From JACVRW01 sp963716215 (GTDB taxonomy: Bacteria; Actinomycetota; Thermoleophilia; Solirubrobacterales; Thermoleophilaceae): 64,000 nt of DNA. Both the position numbers and the translations under genes were made by a program. Each line of letters opens with the position of its first letter. Position 1 is the stretch's first letter. The stretch spans positions 1,674,001 to 1,738,000 of the forward strand of contig OY970298.1 of the NCBI GenBank assembly GCA_963716215.1. The letters are read 5' to 3'. Below, in pieces: positions 8,516 through 17,386 of this stretch. A model generated the notes under the pieces. It saw only the letters and a program-made list of their open reading frames with translations. It had not been told where the DNA came from and did no database searches.

Positions 8516-9949
8516 ATGTCGGATCTCACGCGGCTGTCCCTTGTCGAAGCGGCCGGGGCGATCGCGGTGCGCGAGGTCTCGCCGAGCGAGCTCGTGGACG
8601 CCGCTCTCACTCGGATCGAGCAGCTCGACCCCGAGCTTCGAGCCTTCGTGACCCCAGTCGCCGACGACGCGCGGCGGGAGGCGCGGGAGCTGACCGAGGA
8701 TGCCGCGGCCGGCCGCCTCCGTGGTCCGCTGCACGGGATTCCGTTCGGGATCAAGGATCTCATCGACACCGCCGGCGTCCGGACGACCTCCAGCTCGCGC
8801 GTGCGGGCCGACCATGTGCCCGCCAACGACGCACCGCTCGTGTCGCGGCTGAAGGCGGCGGGTGCGGTCGTGGTCGGGAAGACGAACACGCATGAGTTCG
8901 CCTACGGGCCGATGACCTCGCCGACCCGCAACGCCTGGGACCTCGGCCGGATCCCGGGTGGCTCGAGCGGAGGCTCGGGCGCGGCCGTCGCGGCTGGCAT
9001 GTGCACGGCGGCAATCGGGACCGACACCGGCGGCTCGATCCGCATCCCGGCGGCGTTCAACGGGATCGTGGGCCTGAAGGCGACCTACGGCCGGGTGCCC
9101 AAGTCGGGGATCACCACCCTGAGCTGGTCGCTGGACCACGCCGGTCCCATGACCCGGACGGTCGCTGACGCGGCGGTCGTCCTGAACACCATCGCCGGTC
9201 GCGATCGGTCCGACCCGACGAGTGCCCGTGAGCCCGTCGTTGACTACACGTCGCACCTCGACGCCGGCGTCTCGGGCGTCAGGCTCGGGGTGCCGCGGAA
9301 CTACTTCCGCGAGGTGATCGAGCCGGAGGTGCTCGAGCTCGTGGATGCGGCCGCCGGCCACATGGAGACGTTGGGGGCCACGCTGGTCGAGGTCACGATC
9401 GCGGATGTCGAGCTGTCGGTGCCGGCCGAGCTCGGGATCCTCCTGCCAGACGCGAGCGCGTACCACCAGCGCGATCTGCGGCGGACCGCCGACCTCTACG
9501 GCATCGACGTGCGCACGTTCCTCGAGCTAGGAGAGCTCTACCTCGCGACGCACTACGTGAACGCCCAGCGGGTACGGACGCTGATCAAGGAAGGCATGCG
9601 GCGCTGCTTCGAGGATGCCCGTCTGGACGCGCTTCTCGTTCCCACCACTCCGATGCTGCCGCCGAGGGTCGGTGAGGAGACGGTGGTGTATCCAGATGCG
9701 GGCGAGCAGTCGGTGATCGGGACGCTGTTCCGTACGTGCTCGCCGTTCAACCTCACGGGCCAGCCCATCCTGACCGTGCCCTGCGGGTTCAGCACCGAGG
9801 GCCTACCGGTGGGCCTGGGGATCGTCGGGCGCCCTTTCGACGAGACGTCGGTGCTTCGAATCGGCCACGCGTACGAGGCCTCGACCGACTGGCATACGCG
9901 TACGCCGACCGTCGTGGCTGAGGCGCGGTCGCTGGCCCCGATCGACTAG
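8516..9949 (+). CDS. Amidase signature family enzyme (GatA/AtzE-like)
   Basis: A 477-residue amidohydrolase with the Ser-cisSer-Lys triad: Lys80 in GIKDLIDT, Ser150 in GGSSGGSG and nucleophile Ser174 in DTGGSIRIP. It hydrolyses an amide to acid and ammonia in the cytoplasm. The small GatC/AtzG-like ORF just upstream makes a two-subunit AtzEG-like enzyme probable. It is not the glutamyl-tRNA amidotransferase, because no gatB neighbours it and it sits in a catabolic regulon under operator D. It would release nitrogen from the imported compound or from an intermediate. The specific amide is unknown. Confidence 0.85.
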   Translation: MSDLTRLSLVEAAGAIAVREVSPSELVDAALTRIEQLDPELRAFVTPVADDARREARELTEDAAAGRLRGPLHGIPFGIKDLIDTAGVRTTSSSRVRADHVPANDAPLVSRLKAAGAVVVGKTNTHEFAYGPMTSPTRNAWDLGRIPGGSSGGSGAAVAAGMCTAAIGTDTGGSIRIPAAFNGIVGLKATYGRVPKSGITTLSWSLDHAGPMTRTVADAAVVLNTIAGRDRSDPTSAREPVVDYTSHLDAGVSGVRLGVPRNYFREVIEPEVLELVDAAAGHMETLGATLVEVTIADVELSVPAELGILLPDASAYHQRDLRRTADLYGIDVRTFLELGELYLATHYVNAQRVRTLIKEGMRRCFEDARLDALLVPTTPMLPPRVGEETVVYPDAGEQSVIGTLFRTCSPFNLTGQPILTVPCGFSTEGLPVGLGIVGRPFDETSVLRIGHAYEASTDWHTRTPTVVAEARSLAPID

Positions 9950-9977
9950 CTATCGGGCCACCCGGTCGAGGCTGCTC

Positions 9978-10045
9978 TTGACTTTTCGAAGGCGGTCGGC
10001 GACTATTCGCGCGACTAAATGAACCAGCGTTCCGATAATCCGACC
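9978..10045 (+). promoter_or_regulatory. Promoter and IclR-type operator E, upstream of the MetE-like gene
   Basis: TTGACT (9978-9983), 17 bp, GACTAT (10001-10006), then GTTCCGATAATCCGACC (10029-10045; 15 of 17 consensus positions). The start ATG at 10019 lies about 13 bp after the -10, so the transcript would have almost no leader and the operator would lie within codons 4-9. It is nearly a copy of the promoter/operator at 5720. Confidence 0.7.
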
Positions 10046-11146
10046 CCGATCCGAGCTGACCAGATTGGGAGCCTCATGCGCCCGGAGAACCTGCTGAGCG
10101 CACGGGAGCGGGCGCGCGCCGGCGAGCTGCCCGCAGAGGACCTTCGACAACTCGAGGACGAGGCGATTCGGGCCTCTCTGGCACGGCAAGAGGCCACGGG
10201 AATCGACATCTACGTCGACGGCGAGTTCCGCCGCAGCGGGTTCCTCACAGGCTTTCCCGACAGCGTCGAGGGCTTCGTCGCCGCGCCGGCCGAGGGCTTC
10301 GAGTGGAAGGGCGGCACTGGGACCGAAGGGGCGTCGCCCAATCTGCAGGTCGTCGTCGGCTCCAAGCTGAACCCGGTCAAGCGGATTGCGGGCCACGAGG
10401 CGGCATTCCTGAAGGAGCACGCCCCCGGGCCGTACAAGATCACCCTCCCGAGCCCCGTGAACTTCGCCTTGATCGGGTGGCGGCGCGAGGCCGCTCCCCC
10501 GGACTACCCGACGCCGTCGGCGTTCATGGCGGACGCCGCGCGGATCCTCGCCGACGAGGCCCGCCGGCTGCAGGAGGACGGCGTTGCGTACCTCCACCTC
10601 GACGCCCCCGTGTACACGCACTGGGGCGACGCGAGCCTGGGGGAGGGCTATCGCGCGCGAGGCTTCGACATGACCACGATGCTCGGGGATGCGATCGAGG
10701 CCGACAACGCGATCCTCGACGCGGTCGACGACGGTGTGCTCACCGGCGTCCACCTCTGCCGTGGCAACTCGATGGGGCGCTGGCTGGCTGAGGGCGGCTA
10801 CGACGCGCTCGCCGAGCGCCTCTTCAACGGGTTGCGCTGTGACCGGCTGCTCCTCGAGTACGACAGTCCGCGCGCGGGGACGTTCGAGCCGCTGCGATTC
10901 GTGCCCAAGGACAAGGTCGTCGTGCTTGGGCTCGTGACGAACAAGCGCGGCGAGCTGGAGGCGCGCGACGAGCTGCTGCGCCGGATCGAGGAGGCGTCGG
11001 CGTACGTGCCGGTGGAGCGGCTCGCGCTGAGCCCGCAGTGCGGATTCGCGTCCTCCGGTCGCGGCAGCCCGATCACGGAGGACCAGCAATGGGCAAAGCT
11101 GGAGCTCGTCGCTTCGGTGGCCCGCGAGGTGTGGACGGATCGATGA
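10019..11146 (+). CDS. MetE C-terminal-domain-like zinc methyltransferase
   Basis: A 375-residue single-barrel homologue of the catalytic domain of cobalamin-independent methionine synthase. It opens with RADQIGSLMRPENLL, typical of the stand-alone archaeal/actinobacterial form. Probable zinc ligands are His245 and Cys247 (GVHLCRGN), Glu280 (LLLEYDSP) and Cys341 (LSPQCGF). The N-terminal half of full-length MetE is absent. Such proteins move methyl groups between thiols, folates or methylated substrates. Its place in the IclR regulon suggests a catabolic demethylation or thiol transfer rather than methionine synthesis; that is inference. The start at 10019 overlaps the operator. Confidence 0.8.
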   Translation: MNQRSDNPTPIRADQIGSLMRPENLLSARERARAGELPAEDLRQLEDEAIRASLARQEATGIDIYVDGEFRRSGFLTGFPDSVEGFVAAPAEGFEWKGGTGTEGASPNLQVVVGSKLNPVKRIAGHEAAFLKEHAPGPYKITLPSPVNFALIGWRREAAPPDYPTPSAFMADAARILADEARRLQEDGVAYLHLDAPVYTHWGDASLGEGYRARGFDMTTMLGDAIEADNAILDAVDDGVLTGVHLCRGNSMGRWLAEGGYDALAERLFNGLRCDRLLLEYDSPRAGTFEPLRFVPKDKVVVLGLVTNKRGELEARDELLRRIEEASAYVPVERLALSPQCGFASSGRGSPITEDQQWAKLELVASVAREVWTDR

Positions 11147-11195
11147 GGCGAAGCAGCTGCTGAGTCAGCGGCGCCAGCTCTGGCTGATCGCGATC

Positions 11196-12353
11196 GTGCA
11201 GGTGCTGGCCATGTCGGTGTGGTTCTCGACGGCCGCGGTGGTGCCGTCGCTCGAGGACGAGTGGGGCATTTCGAGCGGCGCCGCCTCGTGGCTGACTACC
11301 TCGGTGCAACTCGGCTTCGTCGCGGGGGCGCTGGCGTCGGCGGTGCTGAACCTCGCCGATCGCGTTCGCTGCCGAACGCTGATCGCCTGGTCGGCGCTGC
11401 TGGCGGGAGCTGCCAACCTGTTCGTGGCGCTGGTGTCGGACGGGCTTGGCAGCGCGCTGCCGGCGCGGGTGGTCGCCGGCGTCGCGCTCGCCGGCGTGTA
11501 CCCCGTCGGGGTGAAGCTGATCGCGTCGTGGTTCGATCGCGGCCGCGGCTTCGCCATCGGCGTCCTGGTCGGCGCGCTGACGCTTGGCAGCGCGGCGCCG
11601 CACCTGGTCGAGGGGGTCGGCTCGCTTCCGTGGCGGGGCGTGCTCGGGGTCACCAGCGGTTTGGCCTTCGCGGCCGCCGTGCTCGCACTCGCTCTGGGCG
11701 AGGGTCCGTTCGCGCGGCCGACGGGCCGCTTGCGACCGGCCTACGTCCTCACGATGGTCAAGGATCGCCACCAGCGGCTCGTCAACCTGGGCTACGGGGG
11801 GCACATGTGGGAGCTATACGCGCTCTGGACCTGGCTGCCCACCTACATCGCCGCGAGCCTGGCCGCCTGGGACGGGGGAGGTCCCACCCGCGCCGGGATC
11901 GGCGTGCTGGCGTTCGTCGTGATCGGGGTGGCCGGCGCCGCCGGGTGCGTGGTCGCGGGCTGGCGCGCGCACGGCAGCGGATCCGAGCGGGTCGCCCTCC
12001 ACGCGCTGCTGGCCAGCGGTGTCTGTTGCCTGCTGAGCGCGGTCGTGTTCGGCGCGCACCCGGTGCTGCTCGTGTCGGTGCTCGCCGTCTGGGGGTTCGC
12101 CGTGATCGCCGACTCCGCGCAGTTCTCGGCGGCCCTGAGCAACGCCGCTGACCCCCGCTACGTCGGCACCGCGCTGACGGCGCAGATGGCGTTCGGCTTC
12201 CTCATCACAGTGCTCACGATCCGGCTCCTGCCCGCGGTAGCGGACGCCACGAGCTGGCAGTGGGCACTGATCGCGCTGGCGCCCGGACCGCTAGCCGGCG
12301 CGCTCGCGATGTACAAGCTCGTCCAACCCGCCTACAGGAGGATCGAAGCATGA
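11196..12353 (+). CDS. MFS transporter (start uncertain)
   Basis: A 12-segment major-facilitator protein of at least 385 residues, with typical cytoplasmic loop patterns after helices 2 and 8. GTG 11196 cuts into the first helix: the frame is open upstream and codes QRRQLWLIAIVQVLAMSV, which looks like the genuine N terminus. An ATG at 11143 overlapping the stop of the MetE-like gene (ATGA) is the natural start but is one frame off, so a one-base error near 11150 is probable. Export or import of the substrate or product of the regulon is likely. The ligand is unknown. Confidence 0.8.
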   Translation: MQVLAMSVWFSTAAVVPSLEDEWGISSGAASWLTTSVQLGFVAGALASAVLNLADRVRCRTLIAWSALLAGAANLFVALVSDGLGSALPARVVAGVALAGVYPVGVKLIASWFDRGRGFAIGVLVGALTLGSAAPHLVEGVGSLPWRGVLGVTSGLAFAAAVLALALGEGPFARPTGRLRPAYVLTMVKDRHQRLVNLGYGGHMWELYALWTWLPTYIAASLAAWDGGGPTRAGIGVLAFVVIGVAGAAGCVVAGWRAHGSGSERVALHALLASGVCCLLSAVVFGAHPVLLVSVLAVWGFAVIADSAQFSAALSNAADPRYVGTALTAQMAFGFLITVLTIRLLPAVADATSWQWALIALAPGPLAGALAMYKLVQPAYRRIEA

Positions 12354-12799
12354 ATGCCTGGCCCCGCGGAGCACCCAAGCCCGGAGACCGCGCCGAGCGC
12401 ATCCGCACCGTCTCAGTCGAGGACATCGAGCTGTTCACGCGGATCACGGGCGACCGCAACCCGCTGCACTACGACGAGGAGTTGGCCGAGGCGTCGCGGT
12501 TCGGCGGGATCATCGTGCAGGGCGGGGTCACCTCAGGGTTGCTCAACGCGGTGGTCGCCGAGGATCTGCCCGGCCCGGGCACGGTGTTCTTGAGCGCGGA
12601 GTGGCGCTTCCTGGCACCGGTCCGCCCGGGCGACGAGATCAAGGCGGAGGTCGAGCTGCTCGACGTACGCGAGGACAAGCCGATCACGAAGATGCGCACG
12701 ACCATCACCCGCACCGCCGACGACGCGGTCGTCCTGGACGGAACGGCGGCGTGCTTCACCGATCCGGTCGTGTCGGCACGGGCCAAGCGCGACACTTGA
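12350..12799 (+). CDS. MaoC-family (R)-specific enoyl-CoA hydratase-like hot-dog protein
   Basis: A 149-residue hot-dog protein. The MaoC hydratase signature is clear: FTRITGDRNPLHYDEELA, with the catalytic Asp/His pair, then FGGIIVQGGVTSGLL. It is likely to add water to a 2-enoyl-CoA or a similar thioester. ATG 12350 overlaps the stop of the MFS gene (ATGA), so the two form one transcript. It could act on CoA-bound chain fragments from the upstream pathway. The physiological substrate is not evident. Confidence 0.85.
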   Translation: MNAWPRGAPKPGDRAERIRTVSVEDIELFTRITGDRNPLHYDEELAEASRFGGIIVQGGVTSGLLNAVVAEDLPGPGTVFLSAEWRFLAPVRPGDEIKAEVELLDVREDKPITKMRTTITRTADDAVVLDGTAACFTDPVVSARAKRDT

Positions 12800-12803
12800 C
12801 GGC

Positions 12804-13709
12804 GTGACGACGGCGGCGCTCGACGAGTCGCGGCGCCAGCGCCGCGGGCAGATCTACGTTGCGCTCGCCGCCGTCGCCTGGTCCACCGCCGGCGTCCTCC
12901 AGCGCCAGCTCACGCTCGACACGCCCACGCAGGTCGTGGGGCGCGCCGCGTTCGCGATGGTCGCGCTGCTCGTGTACGTGGCTGTCGTTGAACGCGGCCG
13001 GGTGGTGGAGGCGTTCAGGTCCGTCGGGCTCGCCGGCCTCGCCGTGGCGCTGTGCGTCGCGACGGCATCGGGCAGCTTCATCGCGGCGCTGAACCAGACG
13101 AGCGTCGCCCGTGTCCTGTTCCTCATGGCGCTGTCTCCCGTGTTCGCCGCTCTGCTCGCCCGGGTCGCCCTCGGCGAGCCGATCACGCGGCGCACCGGCG
13201 CGGCCATGGCCCTCGCGCTTGCGGGGGTCGCCCTGATGTTGGGGGCGCCGGGGGAGAGCAGCCTGGCGGGTGACGGGCTAGCACTGCTCGTGGGGCTCTC
13301 CTTCGCGCTGATGCTCGTGATCACCCGCTGGCGGCGCGACGTGTCCATGACGCCGGCCACCTGTCTCTCGCAGGTGATCCTGCTGGTGGCGTTCATCCCC
13401 TTCGCCAGTCCCGGGGAGATCACCGGCGACGCCGTCGGCTGGCTGGCGCTGCTCGGCATCGGTCAGATCGGGCTCGGCTTCATGCTCCTGACGGTCGGAG
13501 CGCGCCTGATCCCCGCCGCGCAGGTCGCCCTCATCATCCTCCTCGAGGTGGTCCTGGGGCCGGTGTGGGTCTGGGCCGCCGTCGACGAGCGACCCAGCAC
13601 GTTGACCTTCGCGGGCGGGGCGATCGTGATCGTCGCGATCGTCATCCAGACCCGCGGCGCGCCGGCCGCCGACCCGGACGCGGAGCCGATTGTGCCGCCG
13701 CCGCACTAG
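12804..13709 (+). CDS. EamA/DMT-family transporter
   Basis: A 301-residue membrane protein with about ten hydrophobic helices in two repeats of five, as in the drug/metabolite transporter superfamily. It opens with IYVALAAVAWSTAGVLQRQL. The GTG start is 4 bp after the MaoC stop, so it closes the presumed operon that begins at 10019. Members export amino acids and other small metabolites. The direction and substrate here are unknown. The C-terminal tail is Asp/Pro rich. Confidence 0.85.
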   Translation: MTTAALDESRRQRRGQIYVALAAVAWSTAGVLQRQLTLDTPTQVVGRAAFAMVALLVYVAVVERGRVVEAFRSVGLAGLAVALCVATASGSFIAALNQTSVARVLFLMALSPVFAALLARVALGEPITRRTGAAMALALAGVALMLGAPGESSLAGDGLALLVGLSFALMLVITRWRRDVSMTPATCLSQVILLVAFIPFASPGEITGDAVGWLALLGIGQIGLGFMLLTVGARLIPAAQVALIILLEVVLGPVWVWAAVDERPSTLTFAGGAIVIVAIVIQTRGAPAADPDAEPIVPPPH

Positions 13710-13772
13710 CGGCAGGGGGGTCGTAGACGGGTGACCGGTGGAAACTTCCGGATTACCCCGTAGAATCGCTGC

Positions 13773-14969
13773 GTGTTGCGGCTTGAACGCGTGGCATTCG
13801 GCGAGAACGGATCTCTCCCCGATGCCGGCGCCAACATCTTTACGACCCCTGAGTGGGTCGAGTTCGTAGCGGCGACGCAGAACGCCGAGCCGGTCGTCGC
13901 GCGCATCCTGAACGGTGACGAGCACGTCGGGTGGTTCACCGGCCTGATGGTGCGGCGCTTCGGCGTCCGCATCCTGGGGAGCCCCTTCGCGGGTTGGAGC
14001 ACCGGCCCGATGGGCTTCGACCTGGCACCCGGCGTCTCGCGCTGCGAGGCGACGCGGGCACTCCTCCGGTTCGCCTTCAAGGACCTGCGCTGCCTCCACG
14101 TCGAGATGCTCGATCGGAACGTCGCGGACCAGGACCTCGAGGGGCTGGGCGGGCGCATCGCGACCTTCGGCACGTTCGACCTCGACCTCACCAAGGACGA
14201 GGACGCGCTCCTCAAGGGGTTGTCGAGCTCGTGTCGGCGTGCGCTGAAGAAGGCCACCCGGGAGGGCGTGCGCGTCGAGGAGGCCCACGGCGTCGAGTTC
14301 GCGGACGAGTACTACGACCAGCTGCTCGACGTCTTCAAGAAACAGGGACGCCGCCCGCCCTACGACGTCGAGCGGGTACGGCACCTGATCCGGTTCCTCG
14401 AGCCCACCGGCAACCTGCTCATGCTGCGTGCGGTGGGACCTGAGGGTGAGCGGATGGCGTCCGCCATCTTCCCGTTCCGCGACGGCTTCGCGTACTTCTG
14501 GGGCGGGGCCAGCTGGCGCCGCCACCAGATCCATCGCCCCAACGAGCCGATCTTCTGGCATGCGATTCGCCACTTCAAGGAGCTGGGGATCCCGATCCTG
14601 GACATGGGCGGCGGCGGCGACTTCAAGCGCAAGTTCGGGACGCAGGAGCGGCAGATCCCGATCATGCGCCGCTCGCGCGTGCCCGGCCTGGTTGCCCTGC
14701 GCGATGTCGCGGCGACGCTCTACCGGCGCAAGGCCACCGGCACGCTGACCAAGCGCGCGGTTCCGAAGCCGCCACGCGGCGGCGTGACCGCGGACCTGCG
14801 GCCGCCCGCGACCGGCCCCAAGGCGGCAATAGCCGGGCTGCGGAGCGCCGCGGGGCGCCGCTGGTCTGCCGTCCGGGCGCGTGTGGACTCGCAGCGTCAG
14901 CGGCTGCTGCCCGTCATCCTGCCCGTGACCGAGATCTTGGGGCCGGTCGGTACGGGCGGCATCGCCTAG
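13773..14969 (+). CDS. FemAB/GNAT-type acyltransferase (BioF2-like acetyltransferase)
   Basis: A 398-residue protein of the GNAT-fold group that includes FemAB peptidyltransferases. Supporting segments are SSSCRRALKKATREGV (lysine-rich helix), a central acceptor domain, GFAYFWGGASWRRH and ILDMGGGGDFKRKFGTQ. It may join an aminoacyl or acyl group to a cell-envelope precursor. The last ~90 residues are basic and low in complexity. The GTG start lies only 7 bp after TAGAAT (13761-13766), which resembles a -10 box, so the message would be nearly leaderless. It is not obviously linked to its neighbours. Confidence 0.7.
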   Translation: MLRLERVAFGENGSLPDAGANIFTTPEWVEFVAATQNAEPVVARILNGDEHVGWFTGLMVRRFGVRILGSPFAGWSTGPMGFDLAPGVSRCEATRALLRFAFKDLRCLHVEMLDRNVADQDLEGLGGRIATFGTFDLDLTKDEDALLKGLSSSCRRALKKATREGVRVEEAHGVEFADEYYDQLLDVFKKQGRRPPYDVERVRHLIRFLEPTGNLLMLRAVGPEGERMASAIFPFRDGFAYFWGGASWRRHQIHRPNEPIFWHAIRHFKELGIPILDMGGGGDFKRKFGTQERQIPIMRRSRVPGLVALRDVAATLYRRKATGTLTKRAVPKPPRGGVTADLRPPATGPKAAIAGLRSAAGRRWSAVRARVDSQRQRLLPVILPVTEILGPVGTGGIA

Positions 14970-15007
14970 GGCGACGCCCTATCGAGTTCGTCCGCAAGCC
15001 GCTTCGG

Positions 15008-15535
15008 GTGGGGCAAGGGTCTAGCCGCACGCTCGATCAGCGACTCGCCGTCCAGCTCCCCAAGCTGGTTGCCGTGCAGGCCCGCCTGATCGCGCGACTG
15101 CCGCCATCGTCGCGGCTGCGCCACGCGTGGCTGTGGCGAAACGCCCGGCTGGCCCTGGAGGCCTACAACCGCCGCGACCTGGATGCGGCCGCGATTGCGT
15201 TTCATCCCGACCTGGAGTACCACCCGTACCGCGAGTTCGTCGAGGCGGCGCTTGTGGAGCCTCGCTACTACGGTCCAGCGGGGTATCGCGCCTACATAGA
15301 GAGCACTTATGACGTCTGGGGCGCCGACGTCCGCCTGGAGCCGACCGAGTTGATCGACATGGGAGACCAGCTCGTTCTGCTCGCGAACATGCCGATGCGG
15401 GCACAGGCGAGCGGTGTGCCGCTGGCCGAGACGTACGGGACGGTCGCGACGCTGCGCGACGGGCTGGTCGTCCGCCAGCGCGACTTCCTGACCCACGCCG
15501 AGGCTCTCGAAGCCGCGGGGCTACCGAGCGGTTGA
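15008..15535 (+). CDS. SnoaL-like (NTF2-fold) protein
   Basis: A 175-residue protein whose second half is a SnoaL-like NTF2 fold: ALEAYNRRDLDAAAIAFHPDLEYHP and then the usual YGTVATLRDGLVVRQRDFLTHAEALEAAGL ending in separate segments. An extra basic N-terminal helix of about 40 residues precedes the fold. The family includes small cyclases, isomerases and many proteins of unknown role; no catalytic function can be assigned. Its stop TGA overlaps the ATG of the following ABC ATPase gene, so it is transcribed with the exporter. Confidence 0.75.
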   Translation: MGQGSSRTLDQRLAVQLPKLVAVQARLIARLPPSSRLRHAWLWRNARLALEAYNRRDLDAAAIAFHPDLEYHPYREFVEAALVEPRYYGPAGYRAYIESTYDVWGADVRLEPTELIDMGDQLVLLANMPMRAQASGVPLAETYGTVATLRDGLVVRQRDFLTHAEALEAAGLPSG

Positions 15536-16506
15536 TGACCACCACGCTTGCCATCGAAGCGTCCGGACTCGTCAAGGCCTTCGGCGCCACCAAGGCCGTC
15601 GACGGGGTGGACCTGGCGGTGCGCCGGGGCTCCGTGTACGGCGTGCTCGGCCCCAACGGCGCCGGCAAGACGACCACGATCCGCATGCTCGCCACGCTGC
15701 TGCGCCCCGACTCCGGCTCCGCCACCGTGCTCGGCCACGACATCGTCGCCGAGGCCGACGCCGTCCGCGGCGGGGTCAGCCTGACTGGTCAGCTCGCCTC
15801 GGTCGACGAGGACCTGACCGGCCGCGAGAACCTCGTCCTGCTCGCCCGGCTGCTCGGCTTCGATCGCGCCCGGGCCAAGCTGCGCGCCATCGAGCTGCTC
15901 GAAGCGTTCCAGCTCGAGGACGCCGCAGGCCGACTGGTCAAGAACTACTCCGGCGGCATGCGCCGCCGGCTCGACATCGCCGCCAGCCTGGTCGTGACCC
16001 CGGAGCTGATGTTCCTCGACGAGCCCACCACCGGTCTCGACCCACGGTCGCGCAACCAGGTCTGGGACATCGTTCGCGCGCTGCGTGCCGAGGGCACCAC
16101 GATCCTGCTCTGCACGCAGTACCTCGACGAGGCCGACCAGCTCGCCGACGGCATCGCCGTCATCGACCACGGCAGGGTGATCGCCGAGGGCACGCCGGGC
16201 CAGCTCAAGGCGTCCGTCGGCTCCGCCTCGCTGCACGTGCGCCTGCTCGACCCCGACCAGCGTCCGGAGGCGGAACGCTTGCTGGCGCAGGCGCTCGACA
16301 GCGTCCACCTGGAGCCCGACCCCGCGGCGCTGTCGGCGTCGTGCGCGGACGGCGATCGCGCCGCCCAGGCAGTTGCGGAGCTGTCCCGCGCCGGCGTGCG
16401 CGTTGCTGACTTCTCGCTCGGGCAGCCGAGCCTCGACGAGGTCTTCCTCGCCCTCACCGGGCACCCCGCGGAGGACACGACCGACGGTGAGGCGGGGGCG
16501 CCATGA
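15535..16506 (+). CDS. DrrA-like ABC exporter ATP-binding protein
   Basis: A 323-residue ATPase of the daunorubicin-resistance/multidrug type. It has Walker A GPNGAGKTTT, the signature YSGGMRRRLD, Walker B LMFLDEPTTGLD and the DrrA-type C-terminal domain ending QPSLDEVFLALTGHPAED. ATG 15535 overlaps the stop of the SnoaL-like gene, and the gene overlaps the permease by 4 bp. It powers the ABC-2 permease encoded next. Its substrate could be a lipid, drug or envelope component. Confidence 0.9.
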   Translation: MTTTLAIEASGLVKAFGATKAVDGVDLAVRRGSVYGVLGPNGAGKTTTIRMLATLLRPDSGSATVLGHDIVAEADAVRGGVSLTGQLASVDEDLTGRENLVLLARLLGFDRARAKLRAIELLEAFQLEDAAGRLVKNYSGGMRRRLDIAASLVVTPELMFLDEPTTGLDPRSRNQVWDIVRALRAEGTTILLCTQYLDEADQLADGIAVIDHGRVIAEGTPGQLKASVGSASLHVRLLDPDQRPEAERLLAQALDSVHLEPDPAALSASCADGDRAAQAVAELSRAGVRVADFSLGQPSLDEVFLALTGHPAEDTTDGEAGAP

Positions 16507-17351
16507 GCGTCGACCCGGGCACGGAGACACGGCCCACGCGCACCGCCGAGGAGGCGGTGCGCCAGGCGCTCTCCTCGAGCGTCCGGCCGCGACGCCCGGG
16601 TGCCGTGTCCACGTCTGTCACGTTCGGCTGGCGCGCGGTGCTCAAGGTCAAGCACGTGCCCGAGCAGCTGATCGACGTGACGCTCACGCCCGTGCTGTTC
16701 ACGCTGATGTTCACCTACATCTTCGGCGGCGCGATCGCCGGCTCGACCAGCGAATACCTCGAGTTCATCCTGCCGGGCATCCTCGTGCAGACGACGCTGT
16801 TCACGACCGTCTACTCCGGCGTCGCCCTCAACACAGACGTGACGAAGGGCGTGGTCGACCGCTTTCGCTCGCTGCCGATTTGGCGCCCGGCGCCGCTCGT
16901 CGGCGCGATGTTGGGCGACAGCGTGCGCTACTTCCTCGCCGCCACGGTCGTGATGGTGGTGGGCTTCATCCTCGGCTTCCGGCCCGATGCAGGGCTCGAC
17001 GGCGTGCTGGCGGCGATGCTGCTCGTGGTGGTGTTCTCGCTAGGCCTCGCCTGGGTGATGACGACCGTCGGGCTGCTGATGCGCGCGCCCAATGCGGTCA
17101 TGAACGCCGGCTTCATGGCGCTGTTCCCACTCACGTTCCTCAGCAACACGTTCGTCGAGCCCGACACCTTGCCGAGCGGCCTCGAGGCGGTCGTCAATGC
17201 GAACCCGATCTCGGTCCTGGTCACGGCCTCGCGCGGGCTGATGGGCGGAACCGCGGACGTCAGCGACATCATGATCGTGCTCGGTACCGCAGCGGCGCTG
17301 ACGCTCGTCTTCGCGCCGCTCACGGTGCGGCTGTACCGCAACAGCCGCTGA
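16503..17351 (+). CDS. DrrB-like ABC-2 transporter permease
   Basis: A 282-residue membrane protein with a ~50-residue cytoplasmic N terminus, then six hydrophobic segments in the ABC-2 pattern, including FILPGILVQTTLFTTVYSG and the RFRSLPIW loop that contacts the ATPase. The conserved FLSNTFVEPDTLP stretch is present. It is translationally coupled to the ATPase gene. Together they form one exporter, probably with two copies of each subunit. Confidence 0.9.
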   Translation: MSVDPGTETRPTRTAEEAVRQALSSSVRPRRPGAVSTSVTFGWRAVLKVKHVPEQLIDVTLTPVLFTLMFTYIFGGAIAGSTSEYLEFILPGILVQTTLFTTVYSGVALNTDVTKGVVDRFRSLPIWRPAPLVGAMLGDSVRYFLAATVVMVVGFILGFRPDAGLDGVLAAMLLVVVFSLGLAWVMTTVGLLMRAPNAVMNAGFMALFPLTFLSNTFVEPDTLPSGLEAVVNANPISVLVTASRGLMGGTADVSDIMIVLGTAAALTLVFAPLTVRLYRNSR

Positions 17352-17386
17352 TTCCGTCCGGTCGCGCGGTCACCTTCGCTGGCACG

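Noticed and set aside
13278..14573. 431-codon minus-strand ORF
   Set aside because: It spans two well-supported plus-strand genes and has shadow-frame composition.
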